64,000 nucleotides of DNA from Lithodes maja (taxonomy: Eukaryota > Arthropoda > Malacostraca > Decapoda > Lithodidae). This document shows, one piece after another, positions 10,840 through 20,414 of this stretch. Within the stretch, counting starts at the first letter, position 1; every line of letters starts with the position of its first letter. The position numbers were made by a program, and so were the translations under genes. The notes beneath the pieces were generated by a model. The model had not been told where the DNA came from, searched no databases, and saw nothing but the letters and a program-made list of their open reading frames with translations. The stretch lies in assembly GCA_037953745.1 (NCBI GenBank), contig JBAKBP010001612.1, forward strand, positions 142,506 to 206,505. The letters run 5' to 3'.

Positions 10840-12783
10840 ATGGCTAAAAGTGTACAAAAGCGTCGGGCTGGACTTAAGGGCTCTTTGACGGTCTTGACCT
10901 CTGATATTGACGTATTCCTTGATTCGGCGTCTAGAGTGGAGGTGGAGGCCAGGTTGCTCAGTATTCAAAAGCAACTTGACAAGTATGAGGTCACACAGGA
11001 GGACCTGGCCGACACTTGCGAGGACGCCGAGTATATCGAGGTGATCAGAGAGGATACCCTATATATGGAGGGCATACAAGTAATCGTTGCCACACTGAAG
11101 GGGATCTTGATTACAGAGGTCAAGAAGGAGGTCAGGAAAGAGCCAAAGAAATCCGCAGTCAAATTACCACATCTTACTCTCTCAAAATTTGAAGGTGATG
11201 CCACCATGTGGTCGGGATTTTGGGAGATGTTCAAGTGTACCATCCATGACAATCCCGACCTCACAGACATACAACGCTTCACCTATCTAAAGGGTCAGCT
11301 TCAGGGTGATGCACATAAGCTAGTCGAAGGATTCATAATCGAAAGTGCAAGCTATGCCCCAGCAATTGAGCTCCTGCAAGAGACATATGGGCATCCAGAT
11401 CGAATCAAGGCAGCTTATGTTACCAAATTCAATCAATTAGTGTCACCCAAACACCAAACAGCTGACCTGAAGGACTTCTATGCCAATACAGAGAGTGTGA
11501 TGAGGTCAATCATTAGCCATGGTATTTGTCTGGAGGAATTTTGTGTGGTGACTCTTGTCAATAAGTTACCATCACCACTAAAAGAAACCATAAAACGGGA
11601 AATGGGAGACTCGAGCCTGGATTATAAGAAATTCACTCATTGCCTCCAGGCTGAAGTGTACAATATGGCGGGTCAAGACAGAGTAGGGGGTACACCCATG
11701 GCTACGGCAACATTTACCGCCCAGAGTGAGTACAGGAAATTCAACTGTGTTCTGTGTAGTGGTACCAATCATTTATGGTACAAGTGTATGAAGTATAAGA
11801 CAGGGCCTCTTAAAGTTAAAAGAGCCCGTCAACTACGTCTCTGCACTGGGTGCTTGTCAAAAGACCATGGCCATTCGGGTTGTACTAATCCTAACATAAG
11901 AAGCTGCAAGTTTTGTAAGGGCAAACACTTTCATTCCCTGTGTACACAAAAACAAGGGAAGGAAAGTAGACCAGCGGAGGATAACACCAAGAGAGAGCAT
12001 ACTGCTGCTACTTCAACTACAATGTCCGTTGCCACAGGTAAACATACAGTAATCTTGCCCACCGTACAGCTGCCGGTAAAGGGTAAGGATAATAATTGTG
12101 TTAAAATCAGATCGCTACTTGACCAATGTTCTCAGAGGACCTTTGTGAAGTCTTCTGTTCTATCCTCCCTTTCCTACATTTCTAAAGGAACTGAGGAGTT
12201 ATGTCTTCACGGATTTACCGGGAAACAGGCCTCTAGGGAATATAATGTTGTGGCACTGCAATACAAACACAGAGGTAAATTTCATCATCTAGACGCAATA
12301 GTGGTTGATGAATTGCCAGAACATAAAGGTGAACTTAACCTAAAGTCTAAACTGGTTAGTTTACAAAGTAAAGGCATAAAATTAGCCGATCCTCACGCAA
12401 CGGACACAGATCAGCTGGAGCTGCTCATCGGTGCGGATCACTACTACGATATAGTGCGACCTGGGTATAAAAGGTCAGGTAGCCTAATTCTGCTTCCTAC
12501 CAAGTACGGGTACGCCATCAGTGGTTCATATGTGACCCAGCCTACAAGCTCCAGCACAGAAGTAATTACTGTATTGAAAGTAGCAGTAACACCAATGGAC
12601 GAATACATATCCACTGGCAATATTCCACCATGCAAAAATGACTTAAATGTTTTGTGGGAATTAGATCATATCGGGATAACCCCTAAGGAATACTCACTGG
12701 TTGAGCGTCAAGCTCTATCGTCGTACGAGGATACCGTTATCTACGATCCCGACAGCCAACAGTATAAAGTGAGACTGCCCTGA
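10840..12783 (+). CDS. gag: BEL/Pao Gag plus protease, ends at in-frame UGA
   Basis: Structural polyprotein of the retrotransposon, 647 codons from ATG 10840. Residues ~1-105 are predicted helical. About 105-290 is the DUF1759-like capsid region (FEGDATMWSGFWEMF). Three zinc-knuckle-like groups follow: CVLCSGTNHLWYKC (~303-316), CTGCLSKDHGHSGC (~335-348) and CKFCKGKHFHSLC (~355-367). From about 400 a DUF1758-like aspartic protease has LLDQCSQRTFV (~425-435), where a catalytic D-S/T-G triad would be expected, and LIGADHYYDIV. The frame ends at TGA 12781-12783, but the same frame stays open from there into RT, so the stop probably reflects one mutation at a Trp-type position or, less likely, readthrough. 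Confidence 0.9.
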   Translation: MAKSVQKRRAGLKGSLTVLTSDIDVFLDSASRVEVEARLLSIQKQLDKYEVTQEDLADTCEDAEYIEVIREDTLYMEGIQVIVATLKGILITEVKKEVRKEPKKSAVKLPHLTLSKFEGDATMWSGFWEMFKCTIHDNPDLTDIQRFTYLKGQLQGDAHKLVEGFIIESASYAPAIELLQETYGHPDRIKAAYVTKFNQLVSPKHQTADLKDFYANTESVMRSIISHGICLEEFCVVTLVNKLPSPLKETIKREMGDSSLDYKKFTHCLQAEVYNMAGQDRVGGTPMATATFTAQSEYRKFNCVLCSGTNHLWYKCMKYKTGPLKVKRARQLRLCTGCLSKDHGHSGCTNPNIRSCKFCKGKHFHSLCTQKQGKESRPAEDNTKREHTAATSTTMSVATGKHTVILPTVQLPVKGKDNNCVKIRSLLDQCSQRTFVKSSVLSSLSYISKGTEELCLHGFTGKQASREYNVVALQYKHRGKFHHLDAIVVDELPEHKGELNLKSKLVSLQSKGIKLADPHATDTDQLELLIGADHYYDIVRPGYKRSGSLILLPTKYGYAISGSYVTQPTSSSTEVITVLKVAVTPMDEYISTGNIPPCKNDLNVLWELDHIGITPKEYSLVERQALSSYEDTVIYDPDSQQYKVRLP

Positions 12784-15700
12784 AACAATTCCAAGGACCA
12801 ACTGCCATCTAACAAGGGTTTGGCCATAGGCCGTCTTCGGGGACTTCAGAAAAGATTCCTCAAGGAGCCTGACTTTTGCGAGGAATACTCAAAAGTCATA
12901 AAGGAACAGGTGTCCCGGGGTTTTATTGAAGAGGTGCCTTTTGATAAGTCAGATACCGGGCATTACTTGGCTCATCATGGTGTAGTCAAGGAGAGCAAAA
13001 CTACGCCAGTGCGTATTGTCTTCGACTGTTCCGCCAAGATGAGTGAACGTCATCCTAGTCTTAATGACTGCCTGTACACTGGACCCTCACTGGTGCCAGA
13101 TTTAGCGCAGGTTTTGCTTCGATTTCGACTCGGTAAGTATGCCTGGGTGTCTGATATTGAGAAGGCATTTCTAATGTTAAGGCTCCATGAAGACGACCAG
13201 GACTATACGCGATTTATGTGGCCCAAGTATCCGAGGCAATTGGATTCTCCCCTAATTTGTTACCGGTTTCGGGCAGTTTTATTTGGAGCGACTTGTTCCC
13301 AATTCCTTTTAAACGCCACCATTTTGAAACATTTGTCTTATGTCAGTGCAGATCCGCAGATTATTCATCAGATTCGGTCAGGGTTGTACATAGACAATTT
13401 ATTGGGTACAGGAAATGAAGAAGATTTCCTGGTTGATACCTACGCTGTAGTCCGAGAGATTATGAATGACGCCCATCTACATTTACGTGAATGGGCGACT
13501 AATAATTCTGTTTTGCGGACTGTACTGCAACAGGATGGGGTGGCGGCTGTACAGCAGGAACATGTTAGAGTGCTAGGGTTGTTTTGGAAAACGGACACCG
13601 ATACCCTCTCATTCGGCGTTCAGTACGCGCAATATTCGCAGATTACAAAACGAATTTGCTTGAGTATGACAGCTAAACTTTTTGACCCCTTGGGGATAGT
13701 TCTACCGGTGTCGATCAAATCGAGATTATTCCTTCAGCAATTATGGAGGATAAAATTAGGATGGGATGTAGTTTTGACTGGCGACCTGGTTCAGGAGTGG
13801 GATGACATTATTTCGGATCTTCGTCTCTGTAAGGGTTTTAATTTTCCTCGGAGAGTTGTCATGGACCATCCTGTTTCCATTCATGCCTTCTCAGACGCTA
13901 GCAAGGTCGCGTACGGCACCGCCATTTACTTGGTTGACACAAGTGGCAGCCGTCTCGTCATAGCGAAGGCGAAAGTCGCCCCGATCAAATCCCTTTCCAT
14001 CCCAAAATTAGAACTGACTGCAGTTCTGTTGGCTGCTAGACTCGTTCACTTTGTAGAGGAAACTTTTAAAAATTTGCTAAATATCTCGGAGACAGTTGTA
14101 TGGAGTGACAGCCAAATTACGCTCTACTGGTTGCATAGCCGTAAGAGGCTACCAGTGTACGTCACCAACCGTGTCGACGAAATTCGTACCCTGCTCCCAA
14201 CCGCACAGTTCCGGTATGTGTCTACCAAAGAGAATCCAAGTGATTGCATTACTCGTGGTGTCTCTGCTAAATTTCTCAAATCTTCTGCGTTGTGGTGGAA
14301 TGGCCCATGCTGGCTTAATGATCCCAACGAATGGCCAGAGAATATAGATTTGAGCGAGCAACACACTGCTATTGTGGCACCGGTAATTGACTCGGTGCCT
14401 GACGAAGACACACGGTTATGGGAGTGGGATAGATTCAGCAGCTATGAAAAGTTACAACGTGTTACAGCATGGGTGATACGATTTGTAGAAAATGTAAAAG
14501 CAAAAATTAAAGGCACACCGTCCACAGGTAGTGCTTACCTCAATGTGAAGGAGATCAGAATTGCAGATAAATTATTACATAAGCTCTGTAAACAAGAAAT
14601 ATATACGCAGGAGTATAAATTACTGGTTAAGGGAACAAAGTCTAGGAATAACCTGATCAACCAATTGGGCTTACACTTGAAGGGGGACTTGATACATTGC
14701 GGAGGCAGATTACGATTGGCAGCCCTCTCTGAGGCAAGTAAGTATCCAATACTACTACCCCCCAATCATCCCTTCACCCATCTTATCATAGATAGGTGTC
14801 ACCGACTCTGTTGTCATTATGGGGTTGGTCATATAGTCACCTATGTAAGACAACGATGGTGGGTGCCTAGAATCAGGCAGGTGGTCAAGAAAGTCCTTCG
14901 CAAATGCTTAAAGTGTAGAAGAGTACAGGGAACACATTATGATCCCGTCGGAATTCCTCCCTTACCCAACCTGCGAACTACCCCAGGTGACCCTTACAAA
15001 GTTACCGGGGTTGACTACAGTGGAGCAATCCCTGTGAAAGATTCACCCAATCTTAAGGTGTATATGATACTTTTCACTTGTGCTGTTACCAGGGCAATTC
15101 ACCTGGAACTGGTCACCAACCTCACTTGTGATAGCTTCCTACATGCCTTCCGAAGATTCTGCAGTAGACAGGGATATCCGCGTATCATGCTGAGTGACAA
15201 TGCAAAGACTTTCATAGGGGCATCTACATATCTCAAAGAAGTGAGCAACAATCCTAAGATTCAGACCTGCCTTGCGGATGTAAAATGCGAATGGCGTTTC
15301 ATTCCCGCCAGGGCGCCTTGGTTTGGCGCCATATGGGAGAGAGCCATAGGCATCGTGAAGGCGGGTCTGAAGAAGGTGTTGGGTAGAGCTCTCATCTCGA
15401 TTGAGGAACTAAACACCATACTCTTGGAGATTGAAGCCACCGTAAATGATCGCCCTCTATACTATGCTTCTGGTGATTTGGAAGACCTTACCCCAATCAC
15501 ACCCTCAGTACTGGTACGTGGATACAGACTGCGGGATCTTCCTGAAGAGCATGACGAGGATACTATGGAAGATCCAGACTACATAAGTGAGGAAGTGATA
15601 TCGGCCCGCTACAAATACATTCGTAAATTATCGCGAGATATTTGGCATCGCTGGTCAACAGAATATCTGGTGACTTTAAGGGAAGCGCAAAGGAATAAAC

Positions 15701-16065
15701 TAACACCATTAAAAGGTCATTGGCCTAGGGTAGGGGACGTGGTAACCATCCATGAGGAGGGCCCGCGCGCATTTTGGAAATTGGGTCGGATAGAGGAGTT
15801 ATTACCAGGTCGTGATGGTGAGGTTCGGGTAGCAAAGGTTCGCACCAGGACTGGAGTAATCACACGGCCAACAGTCCGACTATATCCTCTTGAGGGTGAC
15901 CTCGATCGCAAGGACACCCCCTCGGATCAGTTATCCATTGAAGTCCCCTCTCTGGCTTCTACTTCGGCGCAGCCTGTTGACGCGTCTGGCGAACGCCCAC
16001 GTCGACAGGCAGCCCAGATATCCTCCCAAGCTTGGCGGGATAAGATTGCCTCCGGGCAAATCTAA
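12784..16065 (+). CDS. pol: BEL/Pao Pol: RT, RNase H, integrase
   Basis: This continues the Gag frame after the UGA. Counting from codon 12820: Pao-type reverse transcriptase with the active-site variant YIDN (~190) in place of YVDD; RNase H with HAFSDASKVAYG (~352) and WSDSQ (~428); integrase zinc finger with paired His and CLKC (~661-700); catalytic triad in GVDYSG (~731), LSDNAKTF (~790) and IWERA (~836); C-terminal DUF5641-like segment WPRVGDVVTIH (~967). No further stop or frameshift is seen through TAA at 16063-16065. It lies 37 bp before the right LTR. Separate translation is unlikely: the family makes one polyprotein, so this copy may depend on readthrough or supply in trans. Confidence 0.92.
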   Translation, partial: NNSKDQLPSNKGLAIGRLRGLQKRFLKEPDFCEEYSKVIKEQVSRGFIEEVPFDKSDTGHYLAHHGVVKESKTTPVRIVFDCSAKMSERHPSLNDCLYTGPSLVPDLAQVLLRFRLGKYAWVSDIEKAFLMLRLHEDDQDYTRFMWPKYPRQLDSPLICYRFRAVLFGATCSQFLLNATILKHLSYVSADPQIIHQIRSGLYIDNLLGTGNEEDFLVDTYAVVREIMNDAHLHLREWATNNSVLRTVLQQDGVAAVQQEHVRVLGLFWKTDTDTLSFGVQYAQYSQITKRICLSMTAKLFDPLGIVLPVSIKSRLFLQQLWRIKLGWDVVLTGDLVQEWDDIISDLRLCKGFNFPRRVVMDHPVSIHAFSDASKVAYGTAIYLVDTSGSRLVIAKAKVAPIKSLSIPKLELTAVLLAARLVHFVEETFKNLLNISETVVWSDSQITLYWLHSRKRLPVYVTNRVDEIRTLLPTAQFRYVSTKENPSDCITRGVSAKFLKSSALWWNGPCWLNDPNEWPENIDLSEQHTAIVAPVIDSVPDEDTRLWEWDRFSSYEKLQRVTAWVIRFVENVKAKIKGTPSTGSAYLNVKEIRIADKLLHKLCKQEIYTQEYKLLVKGTKSRNNLINQLGLHLKGDLIHCGGRLRLAALSEASKYPILLPPNHPFTHLIIDRCHRLCCHYGVGHIVTYVRQRWWVPRIRQVVKKVLRKCLKCRRVQGTHYDPVGIPPLPNLRTTPGDPYKVTGVDYSGAIPVKDSPNLKVYMILFTCAVTRAIHLELVTNLTCDSFLHAFRRFCSRQGYPRIMLSDNAKTFIGASTYLKEVSNNPKIQTCLADVKCEWRFIPARAPWFGAIWERAIGIVKAGLKKVLGRALISIEELNTILLEIEATVNDRPLYYASGDLEDLTPITPSVLVRGYRLRDLPEEHDEDTMEDPDYISEEVISARYKYIRKLSRDIWHRWSTEYLVTLREAQRNKLTPLKGHWPRVGDVVTIHEEGPRAFWKLGRIEELLPGRDGEVRVAKVRTRTGVITRPTVRLYPLEGDLDRKDTPSDQLSIEVPSLASTSAQPVDASGERPRRQAAQISSQAWRDKIASGQI

Positions 16066-16102
16066 TTATGTAAATTTTGTATATTTTCTGTTGGTGGGAA
16101 TA

Positions 16103-16768
16103 TGTCCATACTTAGTGTACTCAAACTAGTATGAACAGTCTCGATGTTACGTAATCTGGGTTGATGTAGCGTTACGTATAATTCCGTAGTCTTAAGTTAA
16201 ACGCTTCCATAACCTTGGTCGAACGTTCCATGATTGGGTAGAATATATTATTCTATAGTAGTATATGGGAAAGTATTGTAGGATTATAATTCCCATATAT
16301 ATATATATATATATATATTTAAGATTGTTTATAAGTATCTCATTGTAAAGAAGATGGGATACATTTTCCATATGTTATGCGCATGCGCGGTATGTCACGA
16401 CAGAGACGAACATACCGCGCTCGCCACTCTCCAACCAACCTCCGTCCCAGCTACACACGCTAAGCCTTCTTTCTATAGTTACTTCACCAGGTGTTTTCGC
16501 TTCACTTTTCATCTCATACTCCATATAGTCACTACATCATTATCTTTGTTAATTAGCACAACTTAACGTAAATATCTAGCCTATCCTAGCCTATTGTAGC
16601 CTCTTTTCATACGCTGTTTACCTTACTAACCACTTCAAGTCATCTAGCCTATTTTCCGTCATCCTCCAATCACCAGCTGAGTTCATCAAAGGGTAATTAT
16701 ATATTTCTATATGGTTAATGTTCCTTTAATATCAATAATATACAGTCCACTTATCTAAATTAACCATA
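16103..16768 (+). repeat. Right LTR of BEL/Pao element
   Basis: Near-identical to 8859-9526, same TGTCC start and CCATA end, followed directly by the CTACC duplication. It is preceded by a short purine-rich run (GGTGGGAATA), a weak polypurine tract. Confidence 0.95.
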
Positions 16769-16816
16769 CTACCAATTTTCATACTTCTTCTATAATTTTT
16801 TCCATTTGATATTTCC

Positions 16817-17292
16817 AATAAATTACGGTTTTGACAACCCGTAAGGGAAGGAAGGAAAAACTAATATTTATTGGTGGCTCCTGAAGTCAATGACGTAAGA
16901 GCCTATGATAATATGGCCTCGTTCCGGGCTCCTCAGAGCCCGGGTTAACCTCGATCACGACGGTCGAGAACCAAGATCATCTTAGGGGGTACCCCTTAAT
17001 CATTCCTAAGGTACGTCATTGAGACGGAGCCACTGAAAAGTAGGTAATTAAAAAGAAAAGAATTAACACAGTTTGAACACCGCGCCTACGCGTATTCCGA
17101 TCTTCCTCTGTTTCCCATACCTTGCCTGGTACCCCCACCCCCCAGGTGCATTCTCTAATGTATATATCAAGTTGAGCATGTGTATGGGAAGGGGATGGTG
17201 GGAGGGCAATTGTCGTCATTGACTTCAGGAGGCACCAATAAATATTAGTTTTTCCTTCCTTCCCTTACGGGTTGTTAAAACCGTAATTTATT
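16817..17292. repeat. Inverted repeat pair (79-bp arms, ~318-bp loop)
   Basis: The arm at 16817-16895 is matched in inverted orientation by 17214-17292 with only a few differences. Both contain ACCCGTAAGGGAAGGAAGG. A shorter related stretch (ATTTATTGGTGGCTCCT...GTCAATG) lies at each outer edge and near 17015-17035. It may be a MITE or foldback element. No duplication is identified and no gene is inside. Confidence 0.6.
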
Positions 17293-17720
17293 GGTGGCTC
17301 CTTACGTCAATGGCGTAAGAGCCTAGAATATCACAACCGGTGGAGGGACCTTCATATGCTCATCAAGCTAAAAAGCGAGAATGTATTAGGAAGACCAAAA
17401 AAACGAAAACTGTGACATGTGTTTAACTATTAGAGTACTGTGTAGCAGTAAGAAAAAGATGTATGAGGCGGGTACAGTACCATTAAAGAAGCCTTATCTC
17501 AGAAAAACAGAACTACTGAGGTGTGAATACTGGTAATCGTATATCACAAAATTAGAATTAAAAATAAAGTTACACATTTGTAGTTGCAATAATGTATAGA
17601 TATTGCTATGTAACAGATCTAGGTGTAGTAATAACACTCCTGCTATCCATTCCGGATTGTGTGTCCTGCCAACTTGTCATGTAACTTAACATTTAAGGTG
17701 AATGGTAGGACACACCTTCT
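17293..17720. other. Unassigned AT-rich spacer
   Basis: I see no coding region, tandem repeat or element end. It lies between the inverted repeat and the recombinase relic and may include the 3' end of the DIRS-like element. Confidence 0.35.
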
Positions 17721-17721
17721 A

Positions 17722-18905
17722 TTACCTTACAACACTGGTAATAAAAGCATTGAAGAAATATATCCATCTACTTATTGGCCTACTTATTGTTCCCATCCTA
17801 ACGCTATGTTTGGTAATTTGGGTCTTCTCCAGATGTACCGACAAGCATATTGTTAGGGACGCATTGCTAGAGGACCAAAGGTCCGTCTGAGTTATATCTT
17901 CCACTGAAAAACCATTGAGGAAAACTAATGGTAGTGGCCCATATGTGCATATCATGGGCTTTTGCAATCAACCGAGGCTCAGCTTCCTTAATTATCTTTG
18001 CAAAAAAGGATGCTAACACTTTCTTTCCTAACCTTATTGAACCATCTGGGGAAAACCACAATTGTGTCTTATTCCTAGGAATAACAGACTTAGAGTAGGT
18101 ATATAGTGCTTTAACAGGGCATAGAGCATGGAGTATCTTTGCTCTTGTCAAGGCAGGAATAGAGAAAGGTGTAGGGATATGTTCCTGGTGCTCATTTTTT
18201 GTGATGACTCTGGTGCTGTAACAATATGTACAGAGTCATTGTTAGGAGCAAAACATAGACAGTTAATAGACCTTGCCATGGCTGTCAATTCTGAGACCCT
18301 ATGGCCAATAGCCCGGGTCATCAGAAAACACACACTTTTTAAGTATCTTGTCTATAATTGTGGTCTCACAGGATAAGACCTAGACTGTGACAAAGTTAGG
18401 ACCTTCACGATTGACCATTGAGGAAGCAAATGACGATTTGGGGCTCTGAGCTTAAAACAAGCCTACATAAAACCCTGTTCGTCTTTCTGGGGCAAAGATA
18501 AACCAGTAAGCGACAAGAAGGGTTGCTTTATGCCGATACGTGGTTTATAAGTGTGTTAACTGTTAGTTTTTTAAAACCAATTAAGAAATTTAGGTGCTTC
18601 AGCAGCAAAGCAACCGATGGAGACTGCTGGATTGACTCTACACTCCAAATTGTAAATTGTTTACAGTGTGAACTATACTGTCTTAAAGTTGACGCTGTGT
18701 ATGGACTAGTGAGCGTATCCGTGATTTCCTTGTCGTAGGACGGTAGCCACTTGGATTTGAGAATGTCCACATAGTAAAATTGAGCGAGGTCTGCAGGTTT
18801 CCAATTTCTTTCAAGTGGAAATAGGACAGGGGGGGTTGCAGAGGTTTTTTGTACCACTGAGTAAGCTGAGTGTGCCACACCTGAGTAGGCCACATAGGAG
18901 CCCAT
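17722..18905 (-). pseudogene. DIRS-type tyrosine recombinase relic
   Basis: Remnants lie in three frames. The N-terminal core-binding part has STLRQYSSHCKQF (18905-18528). Box A keeps the catalytic Arg context TRAIGHRVSELTA (18333-18148). The next fragment has LCPVKALYTY and AKAHDMHIWATTISF, where HxxR would be expected, so the second Arg seems lost (18151-17867). The last fragment has NGFSVEDITQTDLWSSSN (17967-17722), the tract leading to the catalytic Tyr. An active enzyme would insert the circular DNA intermediate by recombination. This one is dead through frameshifts and missing residues. Confidence 0.7.
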
Positions 18906-18999
18906 TTGACCCTGGAAAAACCTGAGGTGATTAATGATTCTTACATCATAAATCTATGTCCACCTGTTCCAACTCACTGTGAGGGCATCTGGGCCCCTT

Positions 19000-20400
19000 T
19001 CTCGTGTTATGTCATTCCGAGATATGTACGACTGGGAGCTTCGTTGATTTTACGAGATGTAAACAGATCGGTTTGGTGTAAAAAATGGGAGAATTAAGTG
19101 GTTGGCTGCCTTTTGTTTGAAAGCCCATTCCGCTGAGGTAATCTTTCCCTTGGACCGAGTATCCGCCCACAGGTTGGAGACCCCTGGTAGATATGTTGCA
19201 TGGATTAATATGGAGTGTTTTTGGGCTAGAAAGCATATCTTTTCCCGAGAGATCCTAGAGAAACCTGGCCCGGGTGGGGACCTGTTTCCTCAAGCAACTT
19301 ACAGTGGTCATGTTGTCCATCCGGCATGCCATTGACCTGGATGTCAATGACATTGCAAGAACTCTGGGAAAATTAGAGGGACTGCTAGCTCTTGGGTATT
19401 GATGTGACACTGAGTTAATGTTGTCCATTTCCTGTGATTCTGATGACCTTCCGTTGACTGATAGTCCCATCCTATCAGACTCGAGGTGTCTGTGTCCACC
19501 CATAGAGTGGGAAGTGGATCTGACCAATGTGTCACTGATCCCTTTACCTGAGGTTTTACCACAACAACAGGGGATGTAGAATTCTCTTTGGGATGAAGAG
19601 AGGGGAATTTTGAGGTGTTAGAGGGAAGGCTTTGTTGCCTGGCCAGATTAGTTCCTTCAACCTGAGGAAGCCTAGGGGCCTTGTAATTTTGAACCCAATT
19701 TAAAGGGCCTATCGGAGTTTCCCAAAGTTTCCTGGTTATAGTCTTGGTATGCAATACTCTGAACAGTTTTATTTGAAGACGTTTGGCATTGGTTGGACTT
19801 TGTTTTATAGTCTGAAGTTGTGTATCCCAGATTAATCCTACTCATTCTGCTGATTGTGTAGGAGTGAGATTTTGATTTCTCTAAATTTACTCTGAAAACC
19901 AACTTTGTCACATGTTGCATGACTATCAAGGTTTGTTCTTGGTAATGGCGTGGAGAAGACCACAGAATCATCCAATCTTGAAGGTAAAACAGTATTTTTA
20001 CACCGTCTTTGAGTAGAGGGAGGAGAGTTTGTTTCACTATCTTGGTGAAAAAATCTGGGAGATATGTTCAAGCTGAAAGGAATTCTGGTGAACATCACCG
20101 CTTTAATTCTGAATGGGACAGCCAGGAACTTTTGGTACCTCTTGCTATTGGGATGTGCCAGTAGGAGTCTTCTATATCTAGAGTAATTATCTAGACCTTT
20201 GGTTGTAGAATTAGCTTTACTTGGGAAATAGTTAACATCCTGAACTTCCTATTGTGAATTGATTTGTTGAGGAGGAACCTGTCTATCGTAGGCTTTAGTT
20301 GTAGACTGTCCCTTTTTGGGGAGAGGAACATGTGTGATAGAAAAGCTGGCATGCCTTCTGGCACCTAAGTCACAACATTGTCTGTCAACATTTGGTTCAT
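19000..20400 (-). pseudogene. DIRS-type reverse transcriptase/RNase H relic
   Basis: On the minus strand, AVPFRIKAVMFTRIPFSLNI-type sequence (near 20120-20050) matches the F..PFGL box of DIRS RTs. FYLQDWMILW (near 19990) corresponds to the YLDDW active site with one Asp replaced. RNase H-like pieces include LPTLWVDTDTSSLIGWDY (19754-19344) and DNMTTVSCLRKQ (19527-19255). Several frameshifts separate the pieces, so there is no function. Confidence 0.65.
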
Positions 20401-20414
20401 TAATGTTTTTAACT

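Larger units (their letters stand above)
8859..16768 (+). mobile_element. BEL/Pao LTR retrotransposon, nearly intact
   Basis: Two LTRs (668 and 666 bp) flank Gag-Pol. The 5-bp direct repeat CTACC at 8854-8858 and 16769-16773 marks the target-site duplication. A primer-binding site follows the left LTR. Domain order Gag (DUF1759-like), protease (DUF1758-like), RT (Pao type), RNase H, integrase with DUF5641-like C-terminus is that of the BEL/Pao superfamily. LTR near-identity shows a young insertion. No envelope-like frame is present. Confidence 0.95.
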
